Below are positions 1 to 19,345 of a DNA stretch of 64,000 nt, in pieces. The stretch lies in contig NC_061062.1 of NCBI RefSeq assembly GCF_021917145.1, positions 13,774,521 to 13,838,520 on the forward strand, written 5' to 3'. The position numbers were made by a program, and so were the translations under genes. The notes beneath the pieces were generated by a model. It made no database searches. It was not told the DNA's origin and worked only from the letters and a program-made list of their open reading frames with translations. The number at the start of each line of letters is the position of its first letter. The first letter of the stretch is position 1. Source of the DNA: Hypomesus transpacificus (Eukaryota > Chordata > Actinopteri > Osmeriformes > Osmeridae).

Positions 1-363
1 CCCCGCGTGTACACCACAGGCACCATCCGCTACGCCCCGGCCGATGTGACCCTGGCCATGCAGGGGAACCTGCTCCCCAACACACACGCCATGAACGCCT
101 TCGTGGACGTGAACGCCCCCGGCTTTGGCCTGGACCCCAAGACCCCCATGGAGATGCTGTATCACCACGTCCACCGCATCAACATGTCGGCCGCCGCCGC
201 CGCCGGCCCCTTCGGCTCGGCGGCGGGGAGCGGCGGCGGCCTGGGCCAGATGCAGGCTGGGAACGTGTTCACCACGGCCGAGGGCCTGTTCTCCACGCTG
301 CCCTTCCCCGTGTACAGCAACGGCATCCACACCACTCAGACGCTGGAGCGCAAGGAGGACTGA
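1..363 (+). CDS. npas3: NPAS3 C-terminal end (partial, last exon)
   Basis: This is the 3' end of a coding exon that starts left of the window; it is open in frame 1 and stops with TGA at 361-363. NPAS3 is a bHLH-PAS transcription factor that acts in the nucleus of neural cells. The visible 120 residues are the distal C-terminal tail, with no bHLH or PAS domain. Recognisable blocks are [36 protein letters not shown], and the end FPVYSNGIH...TLERKED, which I recall as the conserved NPAS3 terminus. A GC-rich alanine/glycine stretch (about residues 65-83) lies between them. Assignment rests on this tail and on the neighbour egln3, which adjoins NPAS3 in human too. NPAS1 is the nearest alternative, but its neighbourhood differs. 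Confidence 0.85.
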   Translation, partial: PRVYTTGTIRYAPADVTLAMQGNLLPNTHAMNAFVDVNAPGFGLDPKTPMEMLYHHVHRINMSAAAAAGPFGSAAGSGGGLGQMQAGNVFTTAEGLFSTLPFPVYSNGIHTTQTLERKED

Positions 364-1210
364 GGCCCGGCACCCACGACCATGTGACTGTGTTCCACTG
401 TGTTGACAGAACAAACAAGCAAAAGACTCTTGACTTTTTATTTTGAGGCAAAAGACTGTGTTTTGAAATGGGGGGGGGAAGGAAACCATGTATTCTAGCA
501 CTTTGAATTTGAGCAATTGAGCTTGTGTAATAGAAATGAATGCCCCCTCTCCTCCTCGCCCTCCTCCTCTCCCTCCCATGTCACTCTTGCTCTCTTTCAC
601 TACTCCTCTCTCAGTCTCTCCATCTTTACTTCCCTTTCTTCAATCAATGAACATTTTCTCTGAAACAAACTTAATGGACTATTCTTTGTTGTAAAGAATC
701 CCTTTTTTGCCTACAGAGAATCCTAGCTGTCCGGAGGCCCTCTAGAGCCTCAGGTGAACTCTTCTTGTTATTTGAGTTGATAATGTAGCATCTTTGTGAA
801 GGTGCCCTGTGTATTTAAGGTGAAGGTTCAAGATGTTTGAGAAGAGGGAAATCCTACTGGGTTGGCTGTCAAGGCTACACAAACACTAAAGGAAGTTAAC
901 CTGTCTGACAAGGTATAAGACATAATCTTGAAACAAGATGTTAGGGTTATTTCTCAATAAGGGAATAGTAGTTTAGACGTTAATGCTTTTTTTTCTTTTT
1001 GTTTTTGTTTTCATGTAGCTCAGTTTTTCACTTTCGAATCAAGCATTTAAAAGCAATTTTCATCCGGGCGTTGACCTGTGAATAGAATGTTACTTCTCTC
1101 CTCCTTCTACTAGTTCTGTTTGTGATCCAGAACTCTAGAAATGGTCAGCACCAGATCTATCCTCTCCTTCCATTCTGCAGCCTCATGGTGCTACCACTGA
1201 ATGACAGACG

Positions 1211-1211
<1 letters not shown>

Positions 1212-1248
<37 letters not shown>

Positions 1249-1317
1249 TCTTCGCACACATACACACACACACTGAAACACCACACACATACTGACACAC
1301 TTACACATTCACCTCAT
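1212..1317. repeat. (AC)n microsatellite, interrupted
   Basis: A pure AC run at 1212-1244 is followed by shorter AC tracts to about 1317. It lies in the putative npas3 3' UTR. Confidence 0.9.
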
Positions 1318-3187
1318 TCAGCTGGCTGATTAAGTGTTTTACACCTCCAGACGAGTGGGGGTCAGTCTGGGAAGAGTTCCCACCAGGAGAGCTAGCCCTC
1401 CAACCAGCCGATACGCTCCCTTGTGACATCACTTCTCCTCATCTCTAGGCTCAATCTGATTGGCCACTGAGGATGGACAGATAGCCAACATGGGTTGTGT
1501 TGGGTTTTGTTTTCTATGTTTGTTTGTTTTTATCCTAAACTAGATCACTTTTTCTCTCAGTCAAACTGGGAGGCTAATCAGCACCATTAACTTGAAGATG
1601 AATGTCTAAAACTATGACCGGCTCCTGTCAGCGTTTTTTTTGTACTCTCTCCTTCCTCTGCTCTTCCCTCCCTCCTCCCCTCCTTCCTTGAACCAGAATC
1701 ACCTCCAGTCTCCCTGCTGATCTGCTCTCTTCCTCCAGTCATCTGACTCTCTGAGTTCACATATCAGGAAGATTGTAAACAAGGACATGCATCTCAATCA
1801 GTCTCAATGGAATAGGAGGGGTTTTTTTTATGGGAGAGAAAAAAAACTTTTCCCATTCCCTATAAACCCTTTTCCCCCCCTCTCTGTTGCCAAAAAAAAT
1901 GTTCTGAATCTACTATCTCACAGTTTGGTGTTACAAAACACTGTGATTATTCGTTTTTTTTTCAAAAAGAAAAATAAGTAATAAAACGGTAAAAACTGTC
2001 ACTTCATCCTTTGACAGCCCGTCCGTCCATCCTGCCATCCTATTACCAAGCGTGATAACCGTAAACGTGTACAATGTGTAAGTGTCACTGGCTGTCAGTC
2101 TCCATGGAGATTTCCGTGTGTGTTACTATATGCAGTATATACCAAGCTGATGTAGCTGTTTTCTTGTCCTTTGTCTTCTCTGTGCTATAACTCTAGTGTG
2201 GGGTGGGCGGGGCCTCCTGAGGCTCCTCCCCGGCTCCTCTGCAGTCCTAGTGAAACCAGTGGAGGTTAGTGGATTTCGTGTGGTGGCCTTCCAAATGTAG
2301 AGTCACCTTTTTTGCTGCTTCCTTTTGTCTGTAAGTTCCTTTCCGTTTTCTGCTATTGCTTTGCTGTTGTGTAGTCTTACAGACCTCTCTATCTCGCTCT
2401 CTTTCTCTCAGAGATAAAAGACTCTTAACTAGCTCAAAGGTTTATGGAGCCATTTTTGCCACTGAGGAATCTGGGAATCGCAGTTTTCAGCTTGCATATT
2501 TACACTACTATAGGAATATGATGAGAAAAAGCTAAAGTAGCATTTAGATGTAGAAACTTCTGGAACCATACGAGCCTCAGTTGTGAAACATTCCCAGAGT
2601 CCCTTGTGCTTATTGTATGCATTGGGTGTATTTCATTGGTTTCCACCTAACCTGTTGACTTCAAGGACCCTGCAACTCACAGGATAAATAAACAAAAAAA
2701 AAGATTACGGTAGTATTTCAGGACAATAAACGATTTTAAAGATTTCTAAAGAAATGAAAAGAAAAATATTTCGCACTATAAATCTATTTTTATAGGTGTT
2801 TTTGGAAATGCATGTTTACTAAGTTGGTTGATTGTTTGGTTTTACTTGATTCCGTTCGGTCCAGAAGCTTTGTCAACGTTCCAGTGTTTTATAGTCTGTC
2901 CAGACAATGGGTGGAGGAGCCTAATGTCTAATGAACTGTACAGGGCGACTCCCCCACATCAGGAAACAACTCTGTGTGGTCTCTGTGACGATGTGTTGTT
3001 CCTCTAAATCCCAGGTCATGAACTAAATGTGTTTATAAAAAGAGGGGTTGTGGGTGTTGTAGGCAGAGAGGCTTGGTCAGTTGCTGGAGAGCTGAGTGTC
3101 TCTATGGTGAGATTGATGCTAAGCTAGACTTTAGTGTTTTCTACATAGCCAGGAGGAGGAGGCAGGGGGGAGCTGAGGGGGGAGGCT

Positions 3188-3212
3188 GGGGGGGGGGGGG
3201 GGGGGGGGGGGG
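3188..3212. repeat. G homopolymer, 25 nt
   Basis: A run of 25 G sits in a purine-rich stretch (3150-3225). It could form a G-quadruplex if transcribed with npas3; its length is likely polymorphic or poorly assembled. Confidence 0.9.
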
Positions 3213-4330
3213 TGCTGAGCTCTCAAGACTAAACACTGTGGACCAGGAAATACACCCATGTGTTACACCCTCTCAGCAGCAGGGGGAGCTGTTCTTAATG
3301 TGTTCTGTGTTGTTGTCAAAATGATCGCTGGTGATTTTAAACTTCAAACTAATCTCAGCTGCTGTCCGATACATAGTGTTTAAAATTACAAATATGAATC
3401 GTCATTTCATTACCTGTGAAGAGTGTGTCTGTGTTTTTAACTATTTCTTGTACAATTATACAGATTCTTTTATGAGGAAACTTGGTGCCAAGTCGACGAA
3501 TACGGGAGAGAGGGATTCTCTTAGTATCAATGTTAACAGTGTTATAAATTCTAAATACAAACAAATTAAAATATTAAAAAGAAAAAAAAACTATGGTACA
3601 TTTCTATTTCATTTGTTTTTGTTTTGTTTTAATTTTTGAGAAGAAGAAAAAAAACATAACTAACTGATGCTAACTCTGAGTGCCTGGCTTTCTTTTTTTT
3701 CTTTTTTTCTTTTTGAAAGACATTTTTTTTTCATTTACCATGAGTAATGCTGCAGATCAGAATTGTACATAATTCATTTTACAACAGGGTTATTTTATAC
3801 TTTTGTAGCTTTTCATCCGTTCAAAGAAACATGTCATACATGGTTGTCTTTCTGTAACACGGTTTACCATCTTACAGGTGCCATATTCATAATAAAACCT
3901 CTCCTGAATTTGTTACTATCTGGCATCATTTATTTTACATCCAACCATCCCAGTGAATGCTACCACACATCAGTAAGCTGCCAGTTTTTTTCCTTCGTCT
4001 TTTCTATTTTTCTTCTTTCTTCCTACCTTGCTGTTTGTGTCAGGGTCTGGTGGATGGGCTGGTCGAGACAGTTCTGTAGGGAGCGTGTTCTTGTCAGGAG
4101 TATGTACTCACCTCTGTATCATCACACGGTCACATGACTTACGGAGCCGACAGGCCGATATGTAGAGTCGGGGGTTGTGGTTATGCTCAGCTTCTTTCCT
4201 CAGTTTGATAACCTGTGTTTTAGTTTTAGTTGTTACACTGCATTTGATCTCCAGAATTCACACACAAACCGATTGCATCCCAGGTCAGATCAACAGCTGC
4301 AACAGACCATCCATTCCTGGCTCAGAACAC

Positions 4331-4360
4331 GCACGCACACACACACACACACACACACAC
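4331..4360. repeat. (AC)n microsatellite
   Basis: About 15 AC units preceded by GCACGC. Confidence 0.9.
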
Positions 4361-5468
4361 GTGCATACAAGACCATGAAATCATTTGAACCCCTACAAGC
4401 AGGTCCGGTCAATAATACACTCTGCCTACAGTGTTTTACACATAACTCCCATTACTGATTACCTCAGAGTGACAATCACGTCAACCTCACTGTGATACGG
4501 AAGCTTCCCACCATATTAGCTCGAGTTAGGAGCTGTCATCCACTGCAGAAGGGCCGCCAGCCTCCTCCTTGGTGTTTCTGATGAACAGATTTGATGATAT
4601 AATTTTTTCCTACTGAATGTGATGAATTAATGACTAACCCCCATCTGTAATAAAGCAGTAAATGGTATGAGACGTTCACAGGCTTGGAGTGATTATTATA
4701 CCTAGCGACTCGGGTCCATCACTAGCTTAGTTGAGGTAATTCTGTCCTCTCTGCCCCATGCTAAGGGTTTGGTCATGTGGAATAGATGCTAGGGGAGGAA
4801 CGTGATGTCAGAAAGATGAATCAACGCAAGAACAAAGCAACACACACCTGATCCATGTGTACGTTCTGCTCTATCCCCACCTTCATCATTGTCTTCACCA
4901 TTATCTCCCATAGATTCTAGATCAGACTAGCATGGGAGGGAGATGGACAGCTTGAGGTTATTAGCCGGGTTCCAGGTTCACACTCTCTGCCTGCCTTACC
5001 CCTCTGATCTATCTTTCATAGACCTCATTTAAAATAGACTGAAATATTTAAAATCGGCTGGCTAGTCTTGGAGGGCCTATGCTCTCTACGACCTCTCCCC
5101 TTCCCTGGTCCTCCTCCTCTTGTCCTTCCCTCCCCTCCCCTCCCCTCCTGCAACTTGAGAAGGGAATTGCGTAGTAGAGTAAGAGTGCCATCTAGTGGGG
5201 GAAAGTCAAACTTGATGCAAAATTGATGTTTTCTCATTTATATCGCTTTCATTTTGATTTATATGCAGGGTCCTACAGGGTTACAACTATAGCCTTTAAA
5301 ATATTTTCCTTCAAATCAAATCCCGAAACATAGGTGAAAAATGTTTTTTATATTCACATCATGCAAACATTTTTCTCATTCTCAACAGCATTCCCCATAC
5401 ATCAGCTTTGCTGACCAGCATACAAGCTAACTAAAACACAATTTGAATATTTCATATTAAAAACTATT

Positions 5469-5474
5469 TTTATT
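5469..5474 (-). terminator. candidate egln3 polyadenylation signal
   Basis: TTTATT on the plus strand reads AATAAA on the egln3 strand, about 770 nt beyond the egln3 stop. The 3' UTR would then cover roughly 5450-6245, which contains nothing else recognisable. Confidence 0.4.
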
Positions 5475-6245
5475 AACTTTAATGGACCACACAGCTTTAA
5501 GCTGTCGCATCAAGGATCGTTATTTTGCCAAAGGTGAGATGTGTGGAGGCTTTCTCTGAGGTTTCACAAATGTTTCAAAGACAGACTGGAAATCTGCTGT
5601 GTTCTATAGACAGTGTACTCAAGTAGGTAGTAAGTTTGGCAATCTTCATTCCATATGAGCTATAGAGTGAGAGGTTCTGTAAAGGAGCATAGCACACTGA
5701 CCACAACACTAACAGCCCTCCTCCGTTCTACACAACAAAAAAACTGCATTGAAGAACAAACATAACTACCATTTTGAACAACTTCACCACACCCATTCTT
5801 AATGATTGTAGGATTCCACACACAGGTTTACACCTCAGACGGTTGTTATGGCACAACACAGACACAGAAAAGGCAGCAAATGATTCAATGCAGATTAACT
5901 CCAAGACACACCACACTGCTGATAAATATCCACCATGACGCCACAGGTTGGAACTTGCCAGCCTTCATATGAGCACAGTCCTCTTGAGAGTAGAGCTTAG
6001 TCTACTAGACCACACCGAGTCTTCAAAAGTGTGTTGGTGTGGGTTAATAGTCACATCTCAGGGTTAGAAAAAGTTGTCAACCACATCTCTCTTCATTTCT
6101 TGTCCGTTTAAGATCAGTGAAGAGAGATACACGAGAGCAAACACAATATGGCAGAAGGGTTAAAGGTCCCAGAGCAGGCTGTGAAGACAAGACTTCCAGG
6201 CCAGCTGACCTCTTCAGACCAGCAAGATGGCGCCCTGGCAGCAGC

Positions 6246-13641
<7,396 letters not shown>

Positions 13642-13900
13642 TATTAGGCAGTAACGGTAACCTTTGCTAGTTTAAAATTCAGATATTATGATTTTGTCCA
13701 ACGACAGCTTCGAACGACGTTTCCAAAATTAACAGACTGATACTTTGAACTGGGAAGATTATCGGACCATTCTCCTCCTAGAAACTGTCAACGTTTGTCA
13801 ACTGGGCTACAGGGTAGGAGCGCGCCGTATACCTGTACAAATGGAACGTGCGGGATGTGACCTTATAGGGGCGGGGTGTGTAGAACTTTCATTCATTCAA
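13642..13900 (-). promoter_or_regulatory. putative egln3 promoter with HIF-response-like core
   Basis: Sequence directly upstream of the proximal ATG. It contains ACGTG at 13846-13850 (context GGAACGTGCGGG), the RCGTG core that HIF binds; EGLN3 is a known HIF target. No clear TATA box was found. The motif is short and could occur by chance. Confidence 0.35.
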
Positions 13901-14901
13901 GTAGCCCTAAGGTGATTCAGCTACAATTTAATAATGCATTTAATACAAAGATATTTCGATCATACAAACACGGGTTAAAACATATAATAGTTTGACATTC
14001 AAATGTAGACTCGCATATAAACGCAAAGTAGGCCTAAGCTTAATATAATATAAATTCTATTCCATTCTATTTTAGACAGACCACCTAACTTTCTTTTCGT
14101 TTAATATCCAATTTCATATACATGTAGGTCAATAGGTGTGATTTGCAAAGAAGGAAAAATCGGTGAGTGGTAGGCGTTTCCTCCGCCATTGAGGATTTCA
14201 CAAGCCGCATGTAGCCCTCGCTCGCAGCCGCACCGCACGTACTCCCCGGCCCGAAGTAACACTGTCATGGCAACGTGCCACCGAGAACCCTACGTTCCCA
14301 TCAGAAAACGAACGCTTGCCTAATAAGTAGACAGAATATTATCGTCAAAGTATTATTAATATCATCATCAGAAGAGGGGACAAGGAATATAAGAAAGAAC
14401 AACAAAATGACGAAAAACCTAGCCTATAAAGATCGTAATAATGTTAACAATATGCCTAAGCCTGATAATGATAATGACAGCTCATTTAAATAGTTAGCTA
14501 CGGCATACATATGACTGAAATTATAGCCTAATTATTCCAATAGCAGTAAGATAAACGTGATAGCCCAAATCAATTAAAATAAAACAGAGCCTATTTGTCC
14601 AAATAGTTAAGCTATTGATAACCTAATCATTAAAACAAACATTGGCTTTTTTCCTGGTTATATTGTGTAGGCCTATGCCAGTCGACGTAGATTTAACATA
14701 CCTAGTTTCTGATAATATGGACTATAGCTGACAATAATATAGACAATACGTCAATATTTTCTACATACAGGCCTAGGGAGTATTTGAATTCACACATATG
14801 ACAACAATGTTCTCTACAATAAGCAAAACGTTGGCCAACATAATAGGCTACATTTGAGAAATACAAATAAATGATAAGCTATAAGCATATAGGTTACTAA
14901 C
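13901..14901. other. interval between the two egln first exons
   Basis: No coding feature seen. A GC-rich island at 14200-14290 holds further ACGTG/CACGT cores (14236-14240, 14273-14277) and could be part of a promoter. The rest is AT-rich; 14880-14901 is the start of the intron after the distal exon's donor. Confidence 0.45.
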
Positions 14902-15381
14902 CTTGTGTCTCCCTCTGATTTTGTACTGCCCCAGTTTGCCGTCGGCGTATGTGATAAGTTTGTCCATCCTTGTGAGTAGAAAGCCTATGTTTTCACAGCC
15001 TTTCTCATTCCCCTCTACCCATGCAATTGTATCACCTCGAATGTTCTTGCTTTGCCCAATATGTCCACATGCCAACTCTCCGTTTTTCATTTTGCCACCC
15101 TGGTGGGTATGTTTTACTTCTTGGAGAACTCGATCTCCAATTTTATTCCCGAGAAAATTATCGACGGTGCAAAGACCGTAAGAGTTCATAGAGGGGACAA
15201 TATGTTGTAATACTAATTTATGAGGGTTCAGGCGCTTGTGTTCATTCGACTTGTGCCTGTTACTGCGGGGTCTTCGGGGAGCGCAGGGCACGACCCTGCT
15301 CGTGTTGTCTTCATCAACAGTGGTTTCACCTTTGGATGAGATTCCTTCCAAACACCTGTTTTCGCCCTGACATTGGTTCAT
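14902..15381 (-). CDS. second, distal first-exon candidate of egln3 (PHD1/2-like N-terminal half)
   Basis: An open reading frame of 160 codons starts with ATG at 15381 and ends at a donor AAG|GTTAGT in phase 0, the same phase as the proximal egln3 exon 1. It could therefore splice to exon 2 at 7670 and give a 280-residue enzyme. The first ~50 residues are polar and basic (PRRPRSNRHK, possibly a nuclear signal). The rest aligns with PHD exon 1: IVPSMNSYGLCTVDNFLG, RGDTIAWVEG, GCENIGFLL, GKLGQYKIRGRHK. It resembles EGLN1/EGLN2 more than EGLN3 (compare YKINGRTK in EGLN1). No second set of catalytic exons is visible between here and 7.7 kb. It is thus either an alternative first exon of egln3 or the remnant of a tandem paralogue; the intact frame and donor favour use. 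No zinc-finger MYND domain is present. Confidence 0.75.
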
Positions 15382-17832
15382 TTTGAGAATTTCGCAAAGT
15401 TGTATTTTTTCAGTATCGGTTTAGGGGTTTCCTCGTAATGTACGCTTAAAAACACATGCACCGTCGCAGAAAGCACAGTTCGAAGGAGGTTTTCACAGGT
15501 GTAACTTTACTGTGCCATGTTGCAGTTTTATTAAGGGAGAGCCGCGTGCACTGTACACGGGAATGCGCTTTCTGCGCAGACTGCCAAAGATTCGCAAGCT
15601 GAGAGAAACAGTAATTGAACTTTGATTTGCCCTGTGAAACAGATCGTTTCTAAGATCCAGAGACAAATAAATAAAGTAATCTGTTTTTTTCAACCTTTAG
15701 AGAATGTTAAAACTAAACATGCCGAACATTATCAAACGCAATTAGGCACCACCATCTGTGTATCCATCATCAATAATACTATGTAAGTACTACAAAATAG
15801 CCTATAACGGCAGTTTTGGTCAAGCCCCATAGTTTATATTGGATACGTCAACATTCATTGTAATGAATGAATTACAATAACAAGCTCCAGAATCTCTGGT
15901 ATCTGGAGGTAGAAAAGCCAGATAAGACTGACATGAAAATGAAATCAGATCCTGCAGCAGCCTGCCAGTATATAATATATCCTTTCACAGAATTACATTT
16001 CAGAGAACTCCCTTATGCATACGTGACTAAACACAGCGCTGTGCAACAAGAAACATTTTAATGACGCAGTGTTCCCAAAGAGTGTTGGCTGTGCCAGTCC
16101 TACCAGGCACGTGTTGGTTTGTCCAGGTGTTTTGGTGCTGTTGTGCTGACAGGTGATGCAGTGCCACTTCCCTTTTGGCTGCTGGGCCAGTGTCACAACC
16201 TTACCCTGAATGTAATATTGTTTACATGAAAAAAGGTTTCAAGCCATGGGTGTATCCAGGGGCACCACTAGAATTTTGGTCCCCATGAAGAGATTGCAGT
16301 CACCCCCCTCTTTGAGGGCCCTCCCACTGGGCTTCTGGGTAGTTACCCCCCCCCCCCCCCCCACGCACACACACACACACACACACTTCAATGCCCCTGA
16401 GTGTATCCTGCTTAGCCTGGGAAACAGGTGATTGCAAAGTGGTCTGGTGAGGTCAGGCTAGTCTTGGCTCATATAATGGTGAACATTACATTTTCCCTCC
16501 ATGATGGTCCAAGTTTGATGTGCATGAAGTTGCAGAAGGGATATGTACAGACCTGAATTTTGATCATCTACAGGAAATGTGTTCTTTAAAATCCATACAA
16601 TTATTCCATTGTTGTAAATACATTTAGTTGTGTTTTCTTAACCACCAGCAAACTGCCACAAACAGCTTAAATGTGTCAGCTTCCGAAGGGAAACTGGCAG
16701 ATAGACAGTCAGGCAGCTTATTCTAATTACATTGCTTTCTGAGCATTCTATTTGCACTGTTTTGGCCTGTGGGTCCAAACTCCAGGCAACAGCTCCGTGT
16801 GTACGTGAGATCATCCTCATCCACAGGTTTAAAAAGTAACCAGCTGCTATTTTAATTTTGAGCCAGTGCCAGCATGATGAGTATGAATATGTTAAGGGCT
16901 GAGGGAACATATGGTTCAATGTCATTGGCTCATGTCAAGCCAGCCCTCTTTTTTGGACAGACAACTTTGTGGCAAACTCAAGTGTCCCACCAATGTAGAA
17001 GGGTATTCTATAAGTCGACCCATAATTCATGACAATTCACATATGACCTTTTGTCTCGATCTGGGCCTGTGAGAAGAGAATACGTAATGGCCTAACGGAA
17101 TATTTGCTATTATATCAAGGGTGGCAGGATAGCAATGCATGCGTTATAATATGAACTACTACCGTTTTCTCACATTAATATCCAAAACGAGCAACACTAT
17201 CTCTAACAAAAGTGAAGCAAGTTTAAGAGCAAAAAATCACAAGAAAATTGTTTAATCAAACATTCATCCCATTAAACACCATCAAAAGAAAAGAAAAATG
17301 TTGGAGACAATCATTTCAAAAGATTATGTTGCATATTTTTGGTCAATCAATAGCTGACATTATAGTGTATTCAAGGATAAATTATATCTTATATATAGCT
17401 CATTTTAGAGGTGCTCCAGTCACAGTCATCCAGTCTGAGATGATCGCTTGGTCGTAAAACTAATTGAGTAGTTGTTGTAACTGAATATATCTACTACAAA
17501 ACCTTACAGATATAGTGCTATTTATAAAATAAAACAAAATATACATTTCACAAGATGTGCAAATAGTAACCAACCTGTCACATTGTTTACCATGCATTAA
17601 GACAATAATGGTTTTAATGTCCAATAAGATCAGATGTTCCATCTCTCCAATAGAAACCCCTCTCTTCCACTTGTTTTAGAACACTGTTCATGTTTCCATG
17701 GTGACGACAGATAAAATCCAAGGGAATGTGTTGGTCCACCTGTCCTTTACACCACAGATGTATGAAAAGAGTTGGACAGCCAGCCAGCCATGGGCTGGTA
17801 AGCTCTAGATCAGGGCACTGAGTGGACATCTG
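15382..17832. other. intergenic region egln3 to sptssa
   Basis: No coding exon seen. The left edge (15382-15700) is the upstream region of the distal egln exon and has the only GC-rich stretch (15530-15600). A hAT-like MITE lies at 16257-16399. The right edge should include the sptssa 3' UTR. Confidence 0.55.
16257..16399. mobile_element. hAT-type MITE, 143 bp
   Basis: It begins CAGGGGCACC and ends TGCCCCTG. The flanks are GGTGTATC (16249-16256) and AGTGTATC (16400-16407), a 7-of-8 target duplication. The terminal sequence resembles the nested element at 11038, so they are probably related. A C homopolymer followed by AC repeats lies inside. Confidence 0.7.
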
Positions 17833-18581
17833 TCATTGGATCATTTTAAAGTAGTGCAGGATAGCCATGATGTGCTGGGGCATGAACACATAGCCAGTGT
17901 AGACAGCCATGCCTGCAACGGAGATCAGCAGCGAATCTAAACAATAGTTAAGAAAACATTGTTGCAGACATTCCAATAAATTGGGTTGGTGACGTCCCCA
18001 ATTGGCCAGTTCTCCTCACCCAGGTTTATATGTTAAGTGCATGTGCCATGTGGGGAACTTAAGTGAAATGCATTGGTTCTGTTACGTCAGTCACCTGCTG
18101 GTCGAAACTAATCTAGTAGTAGAGCTAACGATGTTGTTGGTTGGCACTCCTTCTTAGGTAAGAGGCCACAAATTGGGTATCGCTACCCTGCCAGTAAGTT
18201 ATGAACCTAACGTTAGTAAATCACACTAGCCGTAAGGCATCTACAGTATCCCCTTGACTTGCAAATCGGTCAACCACCTAATTAAGATAAATATCGTTGG
18301 AAAACATGACAAAACTGATCTCCCGCTAGGGCCGTGGCTCTTCCATGACAAACTATGTATCGTCAGTTACAGATATGGCTACGTAAATGAAACCAGTAGT
18401 ACAGGCTAACTTGCTAGGCAGCCTTGTGTAGAGTAGGAACTAACTTGACTGTGACCCGTTTTCAAGCTAAAAGGATACTGAAGATCGTCCTCTCCCATGG
18501 CTCCAACATATATAGAGCCGTGACGAGAATATACTGATAGTAGAACCAAGATAGTTGCTTCCAGACGTCCCCCAACGTCAT
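17833..18581 (-). CDS. sptssa: SPTSSA, small subunit A of serine palmitoyltransferase
   Basis: Two coding exons, 18479-18581 and 17833-17936, join at phase 1 to 68 residues (human 71). The protein is an ER-membrane subunit that activates the SPTLC1/SPTLC2 enzyme, the first step of sphingolipid synthesis, and influences acyl-CoA choice. Visible family blocks are WKQLSWFYYQY, ALYMLEPWERT, and GYVFMPQHIMAILHYF; the middle forms a hydrophobic membrane helix. The start MTLGDVWKQ is shorter than the human N-terminus and is the first ATG in the exon. It lies between egln3 and eapp as in human. SPTSSB is the alternative paralogue, but the neighbourhood and the MPQHIMAIL block favour SPTSSA. Confidence 0.95.
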
Positions 18582-19345
18582 GTTTTCAACTTAAAAATGT
18601 TTCTTTCGCCTTTCAAAACTGTAGACCATTTCCTGGTGGCGACAATGACGTTACATCACAAGGTTTTTATCAAAACCAATCACGACGTGCAGCTCAAAAG
18701 GGTGCATTCGGTTCCTGCCTAGAGACGTACTTCCCGTTTGGACGGTTTATCAAAATAAAGGCCTTCTTTGCATGAGACTACTTTTAGATAAATTATAAAA
18801 CTTGTAAAGTCTACCTTACACCAAATTGATTTCTCCTGATTCTACAACTACAATGTTCAAATTAAGGTTTAATAATTTTCATCCAAACCCAATCAAACAA
18901 TGACACTTGTTTGCAGAAACCAATTCACTGGTAATTATTGTAATTACAAAATCTGAAATGTTAATATGTACAAAAATGTCCTGATATTTCAGGCAAATAC
19001 ACTTCAGAAAATGTAGTTATTAAAACAGTATGTCCAAAAAAGGCACTTAGGCCAAACTAAATCAAACTCAGAAAATGTTATATAAAATCAAAAAGGAAAA
19101 CCCAGTCCTGCCCACACTCCACCAAATGTATACATGTTATCTGTACAGTCCTGTCTACCATCAACGTTGTAACCAATGCCATTCCAGCCGACATAACTTC
19201 AGAATGTGAGCCCAAACATATACCACAGACCAAGGAGGGATTTATCTAAGGTCTCAGGGCAATACTTTTCAATGTTTAGGCAGACAGGGTTGATAAGATC
19301 CTACGAGGCAAGGCAACAAAGTCTCATTAGAACACAGAGTCCCCT
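18582..19345. other. sptssa upstream region and eapp 3' flank
   Basis: The segment just above 18581 is the sptssa 5' UTR and promoter. The rest, to the eapp stop, is AT-rich and should hold the eapp 3' UTR; no clear AATAAA was found on the minus strand, only a variant ATTAAA near 18866. Nothing else is seen. Confidence 0.5.

Larger units (their letters stand above)
364..5460. other. npas3 3' UTR and intergenic region to egln3
   Basis: No coding exon is visible. The left part is very probably the npas3 3' UTR, because it follows the stop directly; AATAAA-type signals occur near 2683, 2724, 3890 and 4648, so its end cannot be fixed. The region has T-rich runs, CT-rich tracts (540-650, 1620-1760, 5085-5150) and several simple repeats. 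npas3 and egln3 converge here, so the right part should hold the egln3 polyadenylation site. Confidence 0.6.

Noticed and set aside
4175-4458. Small plus-strand frames around the AC repeat
   Set aside because: Driven by the AC microsatellite; no start context, family match or splice structure.
14902-15381. Distal egln exon as a processed pseudogene
   Set aside because: It stops at an exact phase-0 donor at the family exon border, has no catalytic part, no poly(A) tail and no frame damage. A retrocopy would continue into exon 2 sequence.
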